Of a DNA stretch of 64,000 nucleotides, positions 36,403 to 45,016 are shown one piece after another (position 1 is the stretch's first letter; each line of letters starts with the position of its first letter). The position numbers and the translations under genes are program-made. This DNA is from Sphingomonas sp. Root241 (GTDB taxonomy: Bacteria > Pseudomonadota > Alphaproteobacteria > Sphingomonadales > Sphingomonadaceae): NCBI RefSeq assembly GCF_001428865.1, contig NZ_LMIV01000002.1, forward strand, positions 310,001 through 374,000. The letters run 5' to 3'. Below the pieces are notes generated by a model. The model saw only the letters and a program-made list of their open reading frames with translations. It was not told where the DNA came from and made no database searches.

Positions 36403-36803
36403 CCCGCTGCGCGCAAGGCGCCCGCTATCGATCCGTGGAACAGCCAGGCTTCGGCCTCGGCGACGGTGTCGAAACAGCGCGTGGCCGAACCGCGCCCGCC
36501 CAGCGCGCGCTGCAACTGGCTGCGCGCGAGCGTGCGACCGATCACGAAAGCGAGCCGGCGCGAACGATAGTCGGGCGCGCCCAGCATCTGCTGGAATTCG
36601 GCGACGCTTTCCTGCGGCTGGATTTTCATGCTCCGCAGGTCGTTGATCGTGAGATGTTCGTTGCGGCCGCAAGTCAGTTTCGCATGCGCCGCCCGCCGCG
36701 CCTCGTAGAAATCCCGGATATCCCTGGGCGTGAACAGGCCCGCCATGGCGATCCGCACGAGGTCGCGCTCGGGCTCGACGGTGATGGAAAAAGTCGCGCT
36801 CAT
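36399..36803 (-). CDS. Hypothetical protein, possible STAS/SpoIIAA-like fold
   Basis: 134 residues. There is no signal peptide or membrane segment. The beginning (FSITVEPERDLVRIAMAGLFTPRDIRDFYEARR, read in parts) alternates strand and helix as in STAS or SpoIIAA-like small proteins, and the C terminus ends with a segment resembling their last helix (CFDTVAEAEAWLF). This is fold-level resemblance only. Its TAA overlaps the exonuclease TAG on the other strand, so the two genes are tightly convergent. Confidence 0.6.
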   Translation of the reverse strand: MSATFSITVEPERDLVRIAMAGLFTPRDIRDFYEARRAAHAKLTCGRNEHLTINDLRSMKIQPQESVAEFQQMLGAPDYRSRRLAFVIGRTLARSQLQRALGGRGSATRCFDTVAEAEAWLFHGSIAGALRAAG

Positions 36804-36880
36804 CCTCTCATTGTAGGAAGAACGCCTCTACGGAGTCTCATGGGGCGGGATCGCGCGACCGAATCGTCCCCAATCGCGGT

Positions 36881-38395
36881 TCAGCCCACGCCCTCCAGTG
36901 CCTTTTGCCGGCGGCGCTGGACCGAGCTGCCGATCCCCATCGCCTCGCGATATTTGGCCACGGTGCGCCGGGCGATGTCGAAGCCCTTCTCGCGCAGCAT
37001 GTCGACCAAAGTATCGTCGGACAGGATCGCCTTGGGGTCCTCGGCCTGGATCAAGGTCCGGATCGCACTCTTGACCGCTTCCGCCGACACAGCATCGCCG
37101 CCGTCCGACGACTGGATCGCGCTGGTGAAGAAATATTTGAGCTCGAAAAGTCCGCGCGCGCAGCTCAGATATTTGTTGCTGGTGACCCGACTGACGGTCG
37201 ATTCGTGCATCTCGATCACGTCGGCGACCTGGCGCAGGGTCATCGGCTTGAGATGCGCGACGCCCTTCAGGAAGAACGCCTCCTGCTGCTTCACGATCTC
37301 GGTCGCGACCTTGATGATCGTGCGCTGACGCTGGTCGAGCGCCTTGACCAGCCAATTGGCGCTGGCGAGCATGTCCGACATCCACGCCTTGCCGGCCTTG
37401 TCCTGCTTGCCCGCCGAAACCTCGGCATAATAAGCCCGGTTGACCAATAATCTGGGCAAGGTCGCGGCGTTGATCTCGACGGCCCAGCCCGCGCCCCGCC
37501 GCGCGACGAAGATATCGGGTACCACTGCCAGCGTCGGCTCGCCGCCATAGCGGCAGCCGGGCTTGGGATCGTAGTTCCTGAGCTCGCGGATCATGTCCGC
37601 CAGATCCTCGTCGTCGACATTGCACAGGCGCTTGAGCCGGGGCAGGTCACCGCGCGCGACGAGCTCGAGATTGTCGATCAGTCGCGCCATGCATGGATCG
37701 TAGCGATCGGCCTCCTTCGCCTGCAGTGCGAGGCATTCGGCGAGATTGCGCGCGCCGACTCCGGTCGGGTCGAAGGTCTGGATCGTGGCCAGCACCGCCT
37801 CGACGCGGGCCAGCGGCACCCCGAGCCGGCCGGCGATATCGAGCAGCGGGGCGGTGAGATAGCCGGCCTCGTCGATCTGGTCGATGAGATGGGCGGCGAT
37901 GAACAGATCGGCACCGGCCACGCTCTCGCCGGCCTGCGCCATCAGATGGTCGGCGAGGCTCAGCTCGGACGCGCCGAAATTGTCGAAGTCCGGCCCGTCC
38001 TCCGATCCGCCGCCGCCCGCGCCGCTCATCCCGAGGCTGCCGTCGAGCCCTCCGATCGAATCGGCCGCGCTGTCGTGGTGGAAGGTCTCCGCGGCGAAAT
38101 CGACGTCGAGCGATGCCTCGCCCGCCGCTTCCCCGCCGCCCGCCAGCAATTCGCTCGCATCCGCGGGACCGTCGCGCACCGTCTCGAAGTCGCCCTCCGG
38201 CTCGGACTGCGCGATATCGGGCGCTTCGTCGCCGCCCGCCTGCGCGTCGAGCAGCGGGTTCTTCTCCAGCTCCTCCGCGATGAAGGTCTCGATCTCGAGG
38301 TTCGACAGCGCCAGCAGCTTGATCGCCTGCTGGAGCTGCGGCGTCATTACCAGCGATTGCGACTGCCGCAGGTCGAGGCGAGGCGCCAGACTCAT
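36881..38395 (-). CDS. rpoN: RNA polymerase sigma-54 factor
   Basis: 504 residues. Region I is the Gln/Leu-rich N terminus (RQSQSLVMTPQLQQAIKLLA), region II an acidic Gly/Ala-rich linker (~55-130), region III the core-binding and promoter-contact part. The RpoN box ARRTVAKYRE is at residues 475-484. It directs transcription from -24/-12 promoters and needs an AAA+ activator such as the NtrC-type protein at the right end of this window. It follows lptB by 3 nt, the usual lpt-rpoN operon. Confidence 0.97.
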   Translation of the reverse strand: MSLAPRLDLRQSQSLVMTPQLQQAIKLLALSNLEIETFIAEELEKNPLLDAQAGGDEAPDIAQSEPEGDFETVRDGPADASELLAGGGEAAGEASLDVDFAAETFHHDSAADSIGGLDGSLGMSGAGGGGSEDGPDFDNFGASELSLADHLMAQAGESVAGADLFIAAHLIDQIDEAGYLTAPLLDIAGRLGVPLARVEAVLATIQTFDPTGVGARNLAECLALQAKEADRYDPCMARLIDNLELVARGDLPRLKRLCNVDDEDLADMIRELRNYDPKPGCRYGGEPTLAVVPDIFVARRGAGWAVEINAATLPRLLVNRAYYAEVSAGKQDKAGKAWMSDMLASANWLVKALDQRQRTIIKVATEIVKQQEAFFLKGVAHLKPMTLRQVADVIEMHESTVSRVTSNKYLSCARGLFELKYFFTSAIQSSDGGDAVSAEAVKSAIRTLIQAEDPKAILSDDTLVDMLREKGFDIARRTVAKYREAMGIGSSVQRRRQKALEGVG

Positions 38396-38398
38396 AGC

Positions 38399-39175
38399 CT
38401 ACAGCTCGAAGCTCTCGCCGAGGTACAGCCGCCGGACATTCTCGTCGCGGACGAGCTCCTCGGGCGAGCCGGCGAAGAGCACGCGGCCGTCATAGATGAT
38501 GTAGCCGCGGTCGACGATGTCGAGCGTCTCGCGGACATTGTGATCGGTGATCAGCACGCCGATCCCGCGATTCTTGAGCTGGATCACGAGATCGCGAATG
38601 TCCGAGATCGAGATCGGATCGATGCCGGCAAATGGCTCGTCGAGCAGGATGATCGTCGGATCGGCGGCGAGCGCGCGGGCGATCTCGGCGCGGCGCCGCT
38701 CGCCGCCCGACAATGCCATCGCCGGCGCGCTGCGCAGCCGGGTGAGGCCGAACTCGTCGAGAAGCTGGTCCAGCCGGCGTTCGCGCGCGGCCTTGTCGGG
38801 CTCGGCGAGCTCGAGCACGGCGAGGATGTTGTTCTCGACCGTCATGCCGCGGAAGATCGAGGTCTCCTGCGGCAGATAGCCGAGGCCCAGGATCGCGCGG
38901 CGATACATGGGGAGCTTGGTGATATCCTCGCCGTCGAGCATGATCCGGCCCGAATCGGGCTTCACCAGCCCCATCACCGAATAGAAGCACGTCGTCTTGC
39001 CCGCGCCGTTCGGGCCGAGCAGCCCGACCACTTCGCCGCGCCCCACCGAGACCGAGACGTCGGTGAGCACCACGCGCTTGTCGTACGACTTGGCGATCGA
39101 GACCACCGCGAGCCCCTTGTCCGGCAAAGGCGCCGGATCGGCTACGGGATGCTCGAGCATGGCGACGTCGTTCAT
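38399..39175 (-). CDS. lptB: LPS export ABC transporter ATPase
   Basis: 258 residues. Walker A GPNGAGKT near residue 54, signature LSGGER at 155-160, Walker B ILLDEP at ~176-181, and the switch His in LITDHN. An N-terminal ~20-residue extension precedes the usual start. LptB powers lipopolysaccharide extraction with LptFG at the inner membrane. It is transcribed between lptA and rpoN. Confidence 0.95.
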   Translation of the reverse strand: MNDVAMLEHPVADPAPLPDKGLAVVSIAKSYDKRVVLTDVSVSVGRGEVVGLLGPNGAGKTTCFYSVMGLVKPDSGRIMLDGEDITKLPMYRRAILGLGYLPQETSIFRGMTVENNILAVLELAEPDKAARERRLDQLLDEFGLTRLRSAPAMALSGGERRRAEIARALAADPTIILLDEPFAGIDPISISDIRDLVIQLKNRGIGVLITDHNVRETLDIVDRGYIIYDGRVLFAGSPEELVRDENVRRLYLGESFEL

Positions 39176-39294
39176 CTGGGCTTCCTGCGCGATCGTTCAT
39201 TCACCGCCGCATATCGATGCGGTTTGGCAGGATTCCTGCATGAGATTGCCATGGATGAAAAGCGAAACTGCGGCAGCCCGTGGAAAAAGGCGGG

Positions 39295-39849
39295 TTACTG
39301 CCCTTCGCGCTTCGGCACCGAGAATCGACCGGTGACGCGGCCGCCCGAGTTCTGCACCCCCGGCTCGCCCGGCGTGGTGCCGCCGCGCACGCCCGAACCG
39401 TCGATCGTCGCGCGGCCGGTATCGAGATCGATCGACAGGCGCCCGCCCGAGACATTGTTCGCGCCCTGGCGCAGCGTCACGCCGCCCACCATCGTGATCA
39501 CCCGGCGGTTGAGATCGTACACCGCATATTGCGAGCGCGCAGTCTGATCGGGCCGCGCCACCGTGACGCCGCCCGACGCATCGAGTCGCGAGACCTGTGG
39601 CGAGCCATTGGTGATCTGCCCGGTATAGGCCACCGTCATCCGTGCCGCGGTCAGCGTCATCTCGGCCTGGGTGATCTTCACATTGCCGGTCAGCAGCACG
39701 CGATTGGCGCGGTCCTGCAGTTCGATCCGGTCCGATGCGAAGTCGATCGGCGCGGATGAATTGTGGCGCGTTTGCGCGAAAGCGGGCGCGGCGGCGGCCA
39801 GCGCCAGCGCGAGTCCGATCGGAAGCGGGGCGATACGACGGATCATCAA
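39295..39849 (-). CDS. lptA: LPS transport periplasmic protein (OstA-like)
   Basis: 184 residues. The signal peptide ends at AFAQ (about residue 26). The rest is the beta-jellyroll OstA domain (IDFASDRIELQDRANRVLLTG, then QAEMTLTAARMTVAY). LptA forms the periplasmic bridge that carries LPS to LptD. The C-terminal ~30 residues are Gly/Pro-rich. Its ATG overlaps the lptC stop (ATGA). A 119-nt spacer separates it from lptB. Confidence 0.92.
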   Translation of the reverse strand: MMIRRIAPLPIGLALALAAAAPAFAQTRHNSSAPIDFASDRIELQDRANRVLLTGNVKITQAEMTLTAARMTVAYTGQITNGSPQVSRLDASGGVTVARPDQTARSQYAVYDLNRRVITMVGGVTLRQGANNVSGGRLSIDLDTGRATIDGSGVRGGTTPGEPGVQNSGGRVTGRFSVPKREGQ

Positions 39850-40490
39850 CGCCTATTTGCGCGGCTGGGGACGATCCGCAAGCGCGCATTGCCTTCGAGC
39901 GAGACGGTGCGGCTGTCGAGATCGGCAGTCAACTTGTTCGCGCTGAACACGCCGGTGGGGGTATTGCCGGTCACTGCGCCCCCGCTTTCCATCCGCCGCG
40001 CCTTGAGATCGACGGTTGCGTCATGCGTGTTGAGGACATAGCCGTCCGAGGTCTGGAACTTGAGCGGACCATTCACCGCGACCTTCTGGTTGGTCATGTC
40101 ATACTGGCCGCGTTCCGCCCGCAGCGAGGCGGGACCGGTGTCGAGCCGGATCTCGGCGGAGAGGTCGTTGAGCTTCACGATCGGCTCGAACGAACTGCGC
40201 TGCACCGCGGATCCGGCATGGAGATGAAAAGGGCGCCCCTTGTCGTCGGCGCCGCGATATTCGGCGGCGTCGATGCGCAGGCGTTCGGGCGAGACGTCGA
40301 CCTTGTTCTTGTCGAGCACGAAGCTGACATCGCCGCCCATCAGCAGTGGCGCGACCACGAGAAACGCGCCGAGCACGCCGATCCCCAGAGGCAGCACGAT
40401 CAGCCCGAGTCGCACGACGCGATCGTGGCTGCTGCCGGGATGCGCCCAGCCACGCTTCTGCGAACGGAGGCGCGCGGCGACTTCAGACAT
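39846..40490 (-). CDS. lptC: LPS export protein LptC
   Basis: 214 residues from the ATG at 40490. One membrane helix at ~28-52 (LGLIVLPLGIGVLGAFLVVA) is followed by a periplasmic LptC jellyroll domain. LptC receives LPS from LptB2FG and hands it to LptA, which is encoded next with an ATGA overlap. The frame is open upstream but there it runs through a perfect inverted repeat, so the shorter start is preferred. Confidence 0.9.
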   Translation of the reverse strand: MSEVAARLRSQKRGWAHPGSSHDRVVRLGLIVLPLGIGVLGAFLVVAPLLMGGDVSFVLDKNKVDVSPERLRIDAAEYRGADDKGRPFHLHAGSAVQRSSFEPIVKLNDLSAEIRLDTGPASLRAERGQYDMTNQKVAVNGPLKFQTSDGYVLNTHDATVDLKARRMESGGAVTGNTPTGVFSANKLTADLDSRTVSLEGNARLRIVPSRANRR

Positions 40491-40515
40491 GGAGGCGCCT
40501 TTGAGGCCGACGGTG

Positions 40516-40585
40516 CCGGCCCGCTCCCCCACCCGGCCTCCCAGCGCCAGCATCCTGTGGGAGGCCGGGTGGGGGAGCGGGCCGG
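40516..40585. repeat. Perfect 28-bp inverted repeat upstream of lptC
   Basis: Arms 40516-40543 and 40558-40585 are exact reverse complements, with a 14-nt loop. They lie between nrnC and lptC, 26 nt upstream of the lptC ATG. There is no T-tract. It could be a dispersed palindromic repeat, a transcription attenuator or an mRNA stability element for the lpt-rpoN operon. Confidence 0.8.
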
Positions 40586-40600
40586 TGCGGCATCGTGGAA

Positions 40601-41221
40601 TCAAATATGCGCAAAGATATCGACCTCGGGCCAGCCGGCGAGATCCAGCTCCGCCCGCCAAGGAAGGAAGTCGAAAGCGGCCTGGGCGAGCGGCATGCGG
40701 CCTTCACGCTCGAGACGCTTGTCGAGTTCCAATTTCATCGCATGCAGATAGCGCACGTCCGACGCGGCATATTCCTTCTGCGGCTCGGAAAGTTCGGGCC
40801 CGCCCCAGTCCGAGGATTGCTGCTGCTTCGAGATTTCCTGTCCCAGCAGCTCGCGGACCAGGTCCTTGAGGCCATGCCTGTCGGTATAGGTGCGCACCAG
40901 CCGCGACGCGATCTTGGTGCAATAGACCGGCGCGGCGGTGACGCCGAGATAGAAGCGAATCGCCGCGAGATCGAACCGCGCGAAATGATAGAGCTTGAGT
41001 CGTTCGGGATCGGCGAGCAGTGCCCGGAGGTTCGGCGCGTCATAGGAAGAGCGCGGGCCGAAGCGGACGAGGTGCTCGTCGCCGCCGCCGTCTGACAGCT
41101 GCACGACGCACAGCCGGTCGCGCGGCGTGATCAGCCCCATCGTCTCGGTATCGACGGCGATCGACGCGCCGGGAGCGAACACGCCTTCCGGCAGGTCTTC
41201 TTCATGAAAATGCACGGTCAT
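40601..41221 (-). CDS. nrnC: NanoRNase C (RNase D-like oligoribonuclease)
   Basis: 206 residues, one DEDDy 3'-5' exonuclease domain. Ligands visible are D24 and E26 (AVDTETMGL), D84 (FARFD) and Y151/D155 (YAASD). The lack of HRDC domains and the ending WPEVDIFAHI match NrnC of Bartonella and relatives, not full RNase D. NrnC degrades 2-5-nt RNAs and replaces Orn in many alphaproteobacteria. It precedes the lpt-rpoN genes in the same direction, separated by the inverted repeat. Confidence 0.9.
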   Translation of the reverse strand: MTVHFHEEDLPEGVFAPGASIAVDTETMGLITPRDRLCVVQLSDGGGDEHLVRFGPRSSYDAPNLRALLADPERLKLYHFARFDLAAIRFYLGVTAAPVYCTKIASRLVRTYTDRHGLKDLVRELLGQEISKQQQSSDWGGPELSEPQKEYAASDVRYLHAMKLELDKRLEREGRMPLAQAAFDFLPWRAELDLAGWPEVDIFAHI

Positions 41222-41252
41222 GGCAGCCGCCTAGACTTGTTCGCCGCGCGCC

Positions 41253-42062
41253 TCAATGGGCTGAAGGCGGCTCGTTTCGCGCCGCCTTCCTGTCCTTGGC
41301 GCGCCGCGACCAGATGTTGAGCCCCTCGACCGCGGCCGAGAAGGCCATCGCCGTATAGATATAGCCCTTGGGTACATGCGCGCCGAACGCCTCGGCGATC
41401 AGCACCATGCCGATCATCAGCAGGAAGCCCAAAGCGAGCATCACCACCGTCGGATTGCGGTTGATGAAGTTGGCGAGCGGATCGGCGGCGAACAGCATCA
41501 CCGTCACGGCGACGACGACAGCGACGTACATGATCTCGACATGCTCGGTCATGCCCACCGCGGTGAGTATCGAATCGATCGAGAAGACGATGTCGAGCAG
41601 CAGGATCTGGACGATCGCGGCCGCGAAGGTCATCGACGCCAGCTTCTTCTTGTCGAGCAGGTCGCCGGTGTCGTGCTCGTCCGAATCGACCGAATGGTGG
41701 ATCTCCGTCGTCGCCTTCCACATCAGGAACAGCCCACCCGCCAGCAGGATCAGGTCGCGCCACGAGAACTGGGTCTCGAAGGCAGGTTCGCCGTGCGAGA
41801 GCGGCCCGACGATGCCGAGGTCGAACACCGGCGCGGTGAGCCCGACGATCCACGCGATCATCGTCAGCAGCGCCAGCCGCATCACCAGCGCCAGGCTGAT
41901 GCCGATTCGCCGCGCCTTGCGCCGCTGCTCCTCGGGCAATTTGTTCGACAGGATCGAGATGAAGATGAGGTTGTCGATGCCCAGCACCACTTCCATCACG
42001 ATCAGCGTGACGAGCGCGGCCCAGGCGGCCGGACTGGCGAGCAGTTCGAGGATGTTCTCCAT
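41253..42062 (-). CDS. TerC family integral membrane protein
   Basis: 269 residues from ATG 42062 (an in-frame TTG three codons earlier is possible). About seven membrane helices, with the two conserved acidic TerC motifs [13 protein letters not shown] and [16 protein letters not shown]. The family includes manganese exporters and tellurite-resistance proteins; metal export is the best supported role. The cytosolic loop (~120-145) is rich in His, Asp and Glu. It is divergent from the cold-shock gene, with 212 nt between starts. Confidence 0.9.
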   Translation of the reverse strand: MENILELLASPAAWAALVTLIVMEVVLGIDNLIFISILSNKLPEEQRRKARRIGISLALVMRLALLTMIAWIVGLTAPVFDLGIVGPLSHGEPAFETQFSWRDLILLAGGLFLMWKATTEIHHSVDSDEHDTGDLLDKKKLASMTFAAAIVQILLLDIVFSIDSILTAVGMTEHVEIMYVAVVVAVTVMLFAADPLANFINRNPTVVMLALGFLLMIGMVLIAEAFGAHVPKGYIYTAMAFSAAVEGLNIWSRRAKDRKAARNEPPSAH

Positions 42063-42274
42063 ATCCCGCAAGCTGTGCCGTGCGGCGAGGCGTGGCGCAA
42101 GCGCCGCCGACTCCAGGAATCTGCCCTAATCAAGACGATTTTCGTTCGCGCTCTGTCCGATTTTGGGCTATGACCGATTCCGTGGCGCTGTTTTTTGTGC
42201 CCGGACACCTGCGTTTTTCGTCCGACGCTTGGGTTTTGATTGGAGTAAGGGCGAACCGGGAAGACGAACAGGGC

Positions 42275-43093
42275 ATGAGTTTTGATCGAGGGCGCCGTGG
42301 TGATCGCGGCGGGCGCGGCAGAGACAAGCGCGACGGTTTTGGCGACGAAGGTGGCGGCGGTTTCGGCGGCGGTAGCAGCTTCGGCGGCGACCGCGGCGGC
42401 TTCGGCGGCGGTAGCAGCTTCGGTGGTGATCGCGGCGGCTTCGGCGGCGGTGGTGGCGGCTTCGGCGGCGGCGGTGGCGGTGGCTATCGCGGCGGTGGTG
42501 GCGGCGGCTTCGGCGGCGGCGGCGGTGGTTTCCGCGGCGGTGGCGGCGGCGGTGGCGGCGGAATGCCCCCCCAGGTCGTCGGCGAGGCGACGGGTGTCGT
42601 AAAATTCTTCAACGCACAAAAGGGCTTCGGCTTCGTCGTCCGCGATGACGGCGGCGAGGACGTGTTCGTGCACATCTCGGCAGTCGAGCAGGCCGGCCTG
42701 ACCGGTCTTGCGGAAGGCCAGCCGATGGGCTTCACGCTCGTCGATCGCGGCGGCCGCATCTCGGCGACCGATCTCAAGATCGAAGGCGAGCCGATGCCGG
42801 TGACCGATTCGGGTCCCCCGCGCGATCGCGACGGTCCGCGCGCCGGCGGTGCCGGTGGCCCGCAGCGTCAGCTGACCGGCGAGAAGGCGACCGGAACGGT
42901 CAAGTTCTTCAACGCGATGAAGGGCTTCGGCTTCATTCAGCGCGATGACGGCCAGCCCGACGCCTTCGTCCATATCAGCGCCGTCGAGCGCGCCGGCATG
43001 CCGACGCTCAACGAAGGCGACCGGCTCGAATTCGAGCTCGAGGTCGACCGCCGCGGCAAGTATGCGGCAGTCAACCTGACGCCGGGCAGCTGA
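42275..43093 (+). CDS. Double cold-shock-domain protein with Gly-rich RGG-like N terminus
   Basis: 272 residues from ATG 42275. Residues ~1-100 are Arg/Gly/Phe-rich and disordered, including a 13-residue unit (FGGGSSFGGDRGG) repeated in tandem at 42362-42400 and 42401-42439. Two cold-shock domains follow, at ~104-170 and ~202-268, each with RNP1 KGFGF(V/I) and RNP2 VFVHIS or AFVHIS. Such proteins bind single-stranded RNA or DNA and melt RNA structure. The 200-nt upstream region without genes may hold a long leader. A strong terminator follows. Confidence 0.92.
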   Translation: MSFDRGRRGDRGGRGRDKRDGFGDEGGGGFGGGSSFGGDRGGFGGGSSFGGDRGGFGGGGGGFGGGGGGGYRGGGGGGFGGGGGGFRGGGGGGGGGMPPQVVGEATGVVKFFNAQKGFGFVVRDDGGEDVFVHISAVEQAGLTGLAEGQPMGFTLVDRGGRISATDLKIEGEPMPVTDSGPPRDRDGPRAGGAGGPQRQLTGEKATGTVKFFNAMKGFGFIQRDDGQPDAFVHISAVERAGMPTLNEGDRLEFELEVDRRGKYAAVNLTPGS

Positions 43094-43114
43094 GCTTTAG
43101 CTGACAGACAAACG

Positions 43115-43149
43115 AAAGGGCCGGAGGGAAACCTCCGGCCCTTTTGCTT
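43115..43149 (+). terminator. Rho-independent terminator of the cold-shock gene
   Basis: A 13-bp perfect stem (43115-43127 with 43132-43144), GAAA loop, followed by TTTTGCTTTC. The A-run before the stem makes it usable on the minus strand too, where the hydrolase gene ends at 43158. Confidence 0.92.
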
Positions 43150-43157
43150 TCGGGAGC

Positions 43158-44117
43158 TCAACCGGGCCGCGGGTCCGCGTCGCGTTCGGTGCGCTTCTGG
43201 CGGCAGCCCTCGCTCTCCAGAAAGGCGCGGATGAGCCTGGCGGTGGTTGCCGGATCCTCTTCGGGGAAGAAGTGGCCCCCTGATACCGATTGGCCCTGCA
43301 CATCGTCGGCCCAGCGCCGCCACAAGCCCAGGGGCCCGCCCGCATCGTCATACCAGCGCGCGAGCCCTCCTCGATCGCTCCAGAGCGCCAATAGCGGACA
43401 AATAATGCGACGGTTCGCGTCGAGATCGGCACGATCGATTTCCCGGTCTATGCCGGCGGCGGCCCGATATTCCTCACAGATGGCATGGACGCGGGCGGGA
43501 TCGCGCAATGCGTCGATATATGCTTCGCGAAGCCAGGTGAGAAAGGCGTCCGGCGAGGATCCCCATTCGGCGATCGCATTGTCGACCACGGCATCGGGCG
43601 CCGCCGCCATGAGGCGCTCCGGGAGCGGCGCCGGCTGTGCGAGCAGCGAGAACGGCCAGTAAGCGAGCGCGAGCCGGGCGTCGGCGCGGTCCCAAACGTC
43701 ATAGGTCGGGACCATGTCGAGCACCACGACATGCGATATGCGTGCGGGGTGATCGAGCGCCGCCCGATATGCGACGCGGCCCCCGCGGTCATGCCCGACG
43801 ATTGCGAAGCGTTCGTATCCGGCGATCCCCATCGCATCGGTCAGCGTCGCAGCCATTTCGCGTTTCGACATGGAAGCGTGATGGTCGCTGTCCCGAGGGC
43901 AGCTGCTGCGCCCGTATCCCGGCAGGTCGGCGACGACCAATGTGAACGCGCCGGCGAGCAGCGGAGCGACCCGGTGCCACATCAAACCGGTCTCGGGAAA
44001 GCCATGCAGCAGAAGCACGGGCGGCCCGGCGCCACCCCGGCGGAGGAAGACCGACCCTCGACTCGAATCGATCGAGAGGGATTCAAATCCGGGGAAAGCG
44101 TCTTCCTCCCGCGCCAT
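43158..44117 (-). CDS. Haloacetate-dehalogenase-like alpha/beta hydrolase
   Basis: 319 residues. The nucleophile elbow is GHDRGGR with Asp110 in place of Ser, as in fluoroacetate/haloacetate dehalogenases. Asp134 (VLDMVPTYDVW) and His282 (SGGHFFPEE) complete the triad. The stretch AYWPFSLLAQPAPLPERLMA and HAICEEYRAAAGIDREIDRADL also follow that family closely. It would hydrolyse a C-halogen bond with an aspartyl-ester intermediate; epoxide hydrolase activity is the main alternative. There is no signal peptide, so it is cytosolic. The C-terminal ~15 residues are a charged tail. Confidence 0.85.
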   Translation of the reverse strand: MAREEDAFPGFESLSIDSSRGSVFLRRGGAGPPVLLLHGFPETGLMWHRVAPLLAGAFTLVVADLPGYGRSSCPRDSDHHASMSKREMAATLTDAMGIAGYERFAIVGHDRGGRVAYRAALDHPARISHVVVLDMVPTYDVWDRADARLALAYWPFSLLAQPAPLPERLMAAAPDAVVDNAIAEWGSSPDAFLTWLREAYIDALRDPARVHAICEEYRAAAGIDREIDRADLDANRRIICPLLALWSDRGGLARWYDDAGGPLGLWRRWADDVQGQSVSGGHFFPEEDPATTARLIRAFLESEGCRQKRTERDADPRPG

Positions 44118-44176
44118 CGATCAAAAACAACGCGAGCAGGTTGGAAGTTCATTCCGCCTGGATAGCCGCCCAGTCA

Positions 44177-45016
44177 TCACCGCGTCAGGATCAGCACCGC
44201 CCCGGATAGGATCCCCGCCACGCCCAACGCCCGCCCCGCAGTCACCCGCTCCTTGAGCACGAACGTGGCGATCAGTAGCGCGGTCACCATGCCCGTCTCG
44301 CGCAGTGCCGCGAGCGGCGCGGTCGGCCCCAGCGCGAAGGCGCTGAGCGCAAGGCCATAGGTCAGGATCGACAGTGCACCGGCGGCGACGCCCGGGCGCC
44401 ATTGCCGGCGCGCCGCGATGAAGATCGTTCCGCGCGAAATCACCGCGAACATAGCCACGGTCAGGCTGCCCATCAGCACGAACATCCACACGATGAAGCT
44501 GATCGGCGTCGGCGCCGCGCGCACCCCGTTGGCATCGATCACGGTGTAGCCGGCGATCGTCACGCCGGTGAGCAACGCCCAGCCCAGCCCGGCACGGCTG
44601 ATGTGCCGGCCGCCGATCATCACGAACATCGCGGCACCGATGAGCGCGATACCGGCCTCGCGCGCACCGACGGCCTCGCCGAACACGCCGATCGCGAGCG
44701 CGGCCGTCACCAGCGGTGCCGTTCCGCGCAGGATCGGATAGGCCGCCGAGAAGTCGCTCGTCTCGAGCGCGCGGACCAAGGCGTAGAGATAGGCGCAGTG
44801 GAGCAAGGCGGTCGCCGCCAGCCAACCCCAGGCGCCCGCGGGCAAGGGCACGAACAACGTCGCCGGCAGCAGCAGCAGCGCGCTCGATCCGTCGATCGTC
44901 GCGCGCCCGGCCATCTTGTCCTTGCCGCCTTTGAGGATCGCATTGACCACTGCGTGGATCGATCCCGAGGCGATCATCATCGCAGGGGCGAGCCAGGCCG
45001 CGCCACCGGCGTTCAC
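44177..45016 (-). CDS. EamA/DMT superfamily transporter
   Basis: 279 residues from a GTG that overlaps the stop of the Lrp-like gene (GTGA). Ten hydrophobic segments in two five-helix EamA repeats. Exporters of amino acids or metabolites are the common role, and being coupled to an Lrp/AsnC regulator gene fits amino-acid export. That upstream regulator is frameshifted here, so normal translational coupling into this gene would be lost. Confidence 0.85.
   Translation of the reverse strand: MNAGGAAWLAPAMMIASGSIHAVVNAILKGGKDKMAGRATIDGSSALLLLPATLFVPLPAGAWGWLAATALLHCAYLYALVRALETSDFSAAYPILRGTAPLVTAALAIGVFGEAVGAREAGIALIGAAMFVMIGGRHISRAGLGWALLTGVTIAGYTVIDANGVRAAPTPISFIVWMFVLMGSLTVAMFAVISRGTIFIAARRQWRPGVAAGALSILTYGLALSAFALGPTAPLAALRETGMVTALLIATFVLKERVTAGRALGVAGILSGAVLILTR

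Noticed and set aside
42002..42973. Ala/Glu-rich minus-strand frame under the cold-shock gene
   Set aside because: Produced by the Gly-codon repeats of the opposite strand; no independent support.
43115..43145. Hairpin considered as a possible attachment site or repeat
   Set aside because: Placement after a stop codon and the T-run make it a plain terminator.
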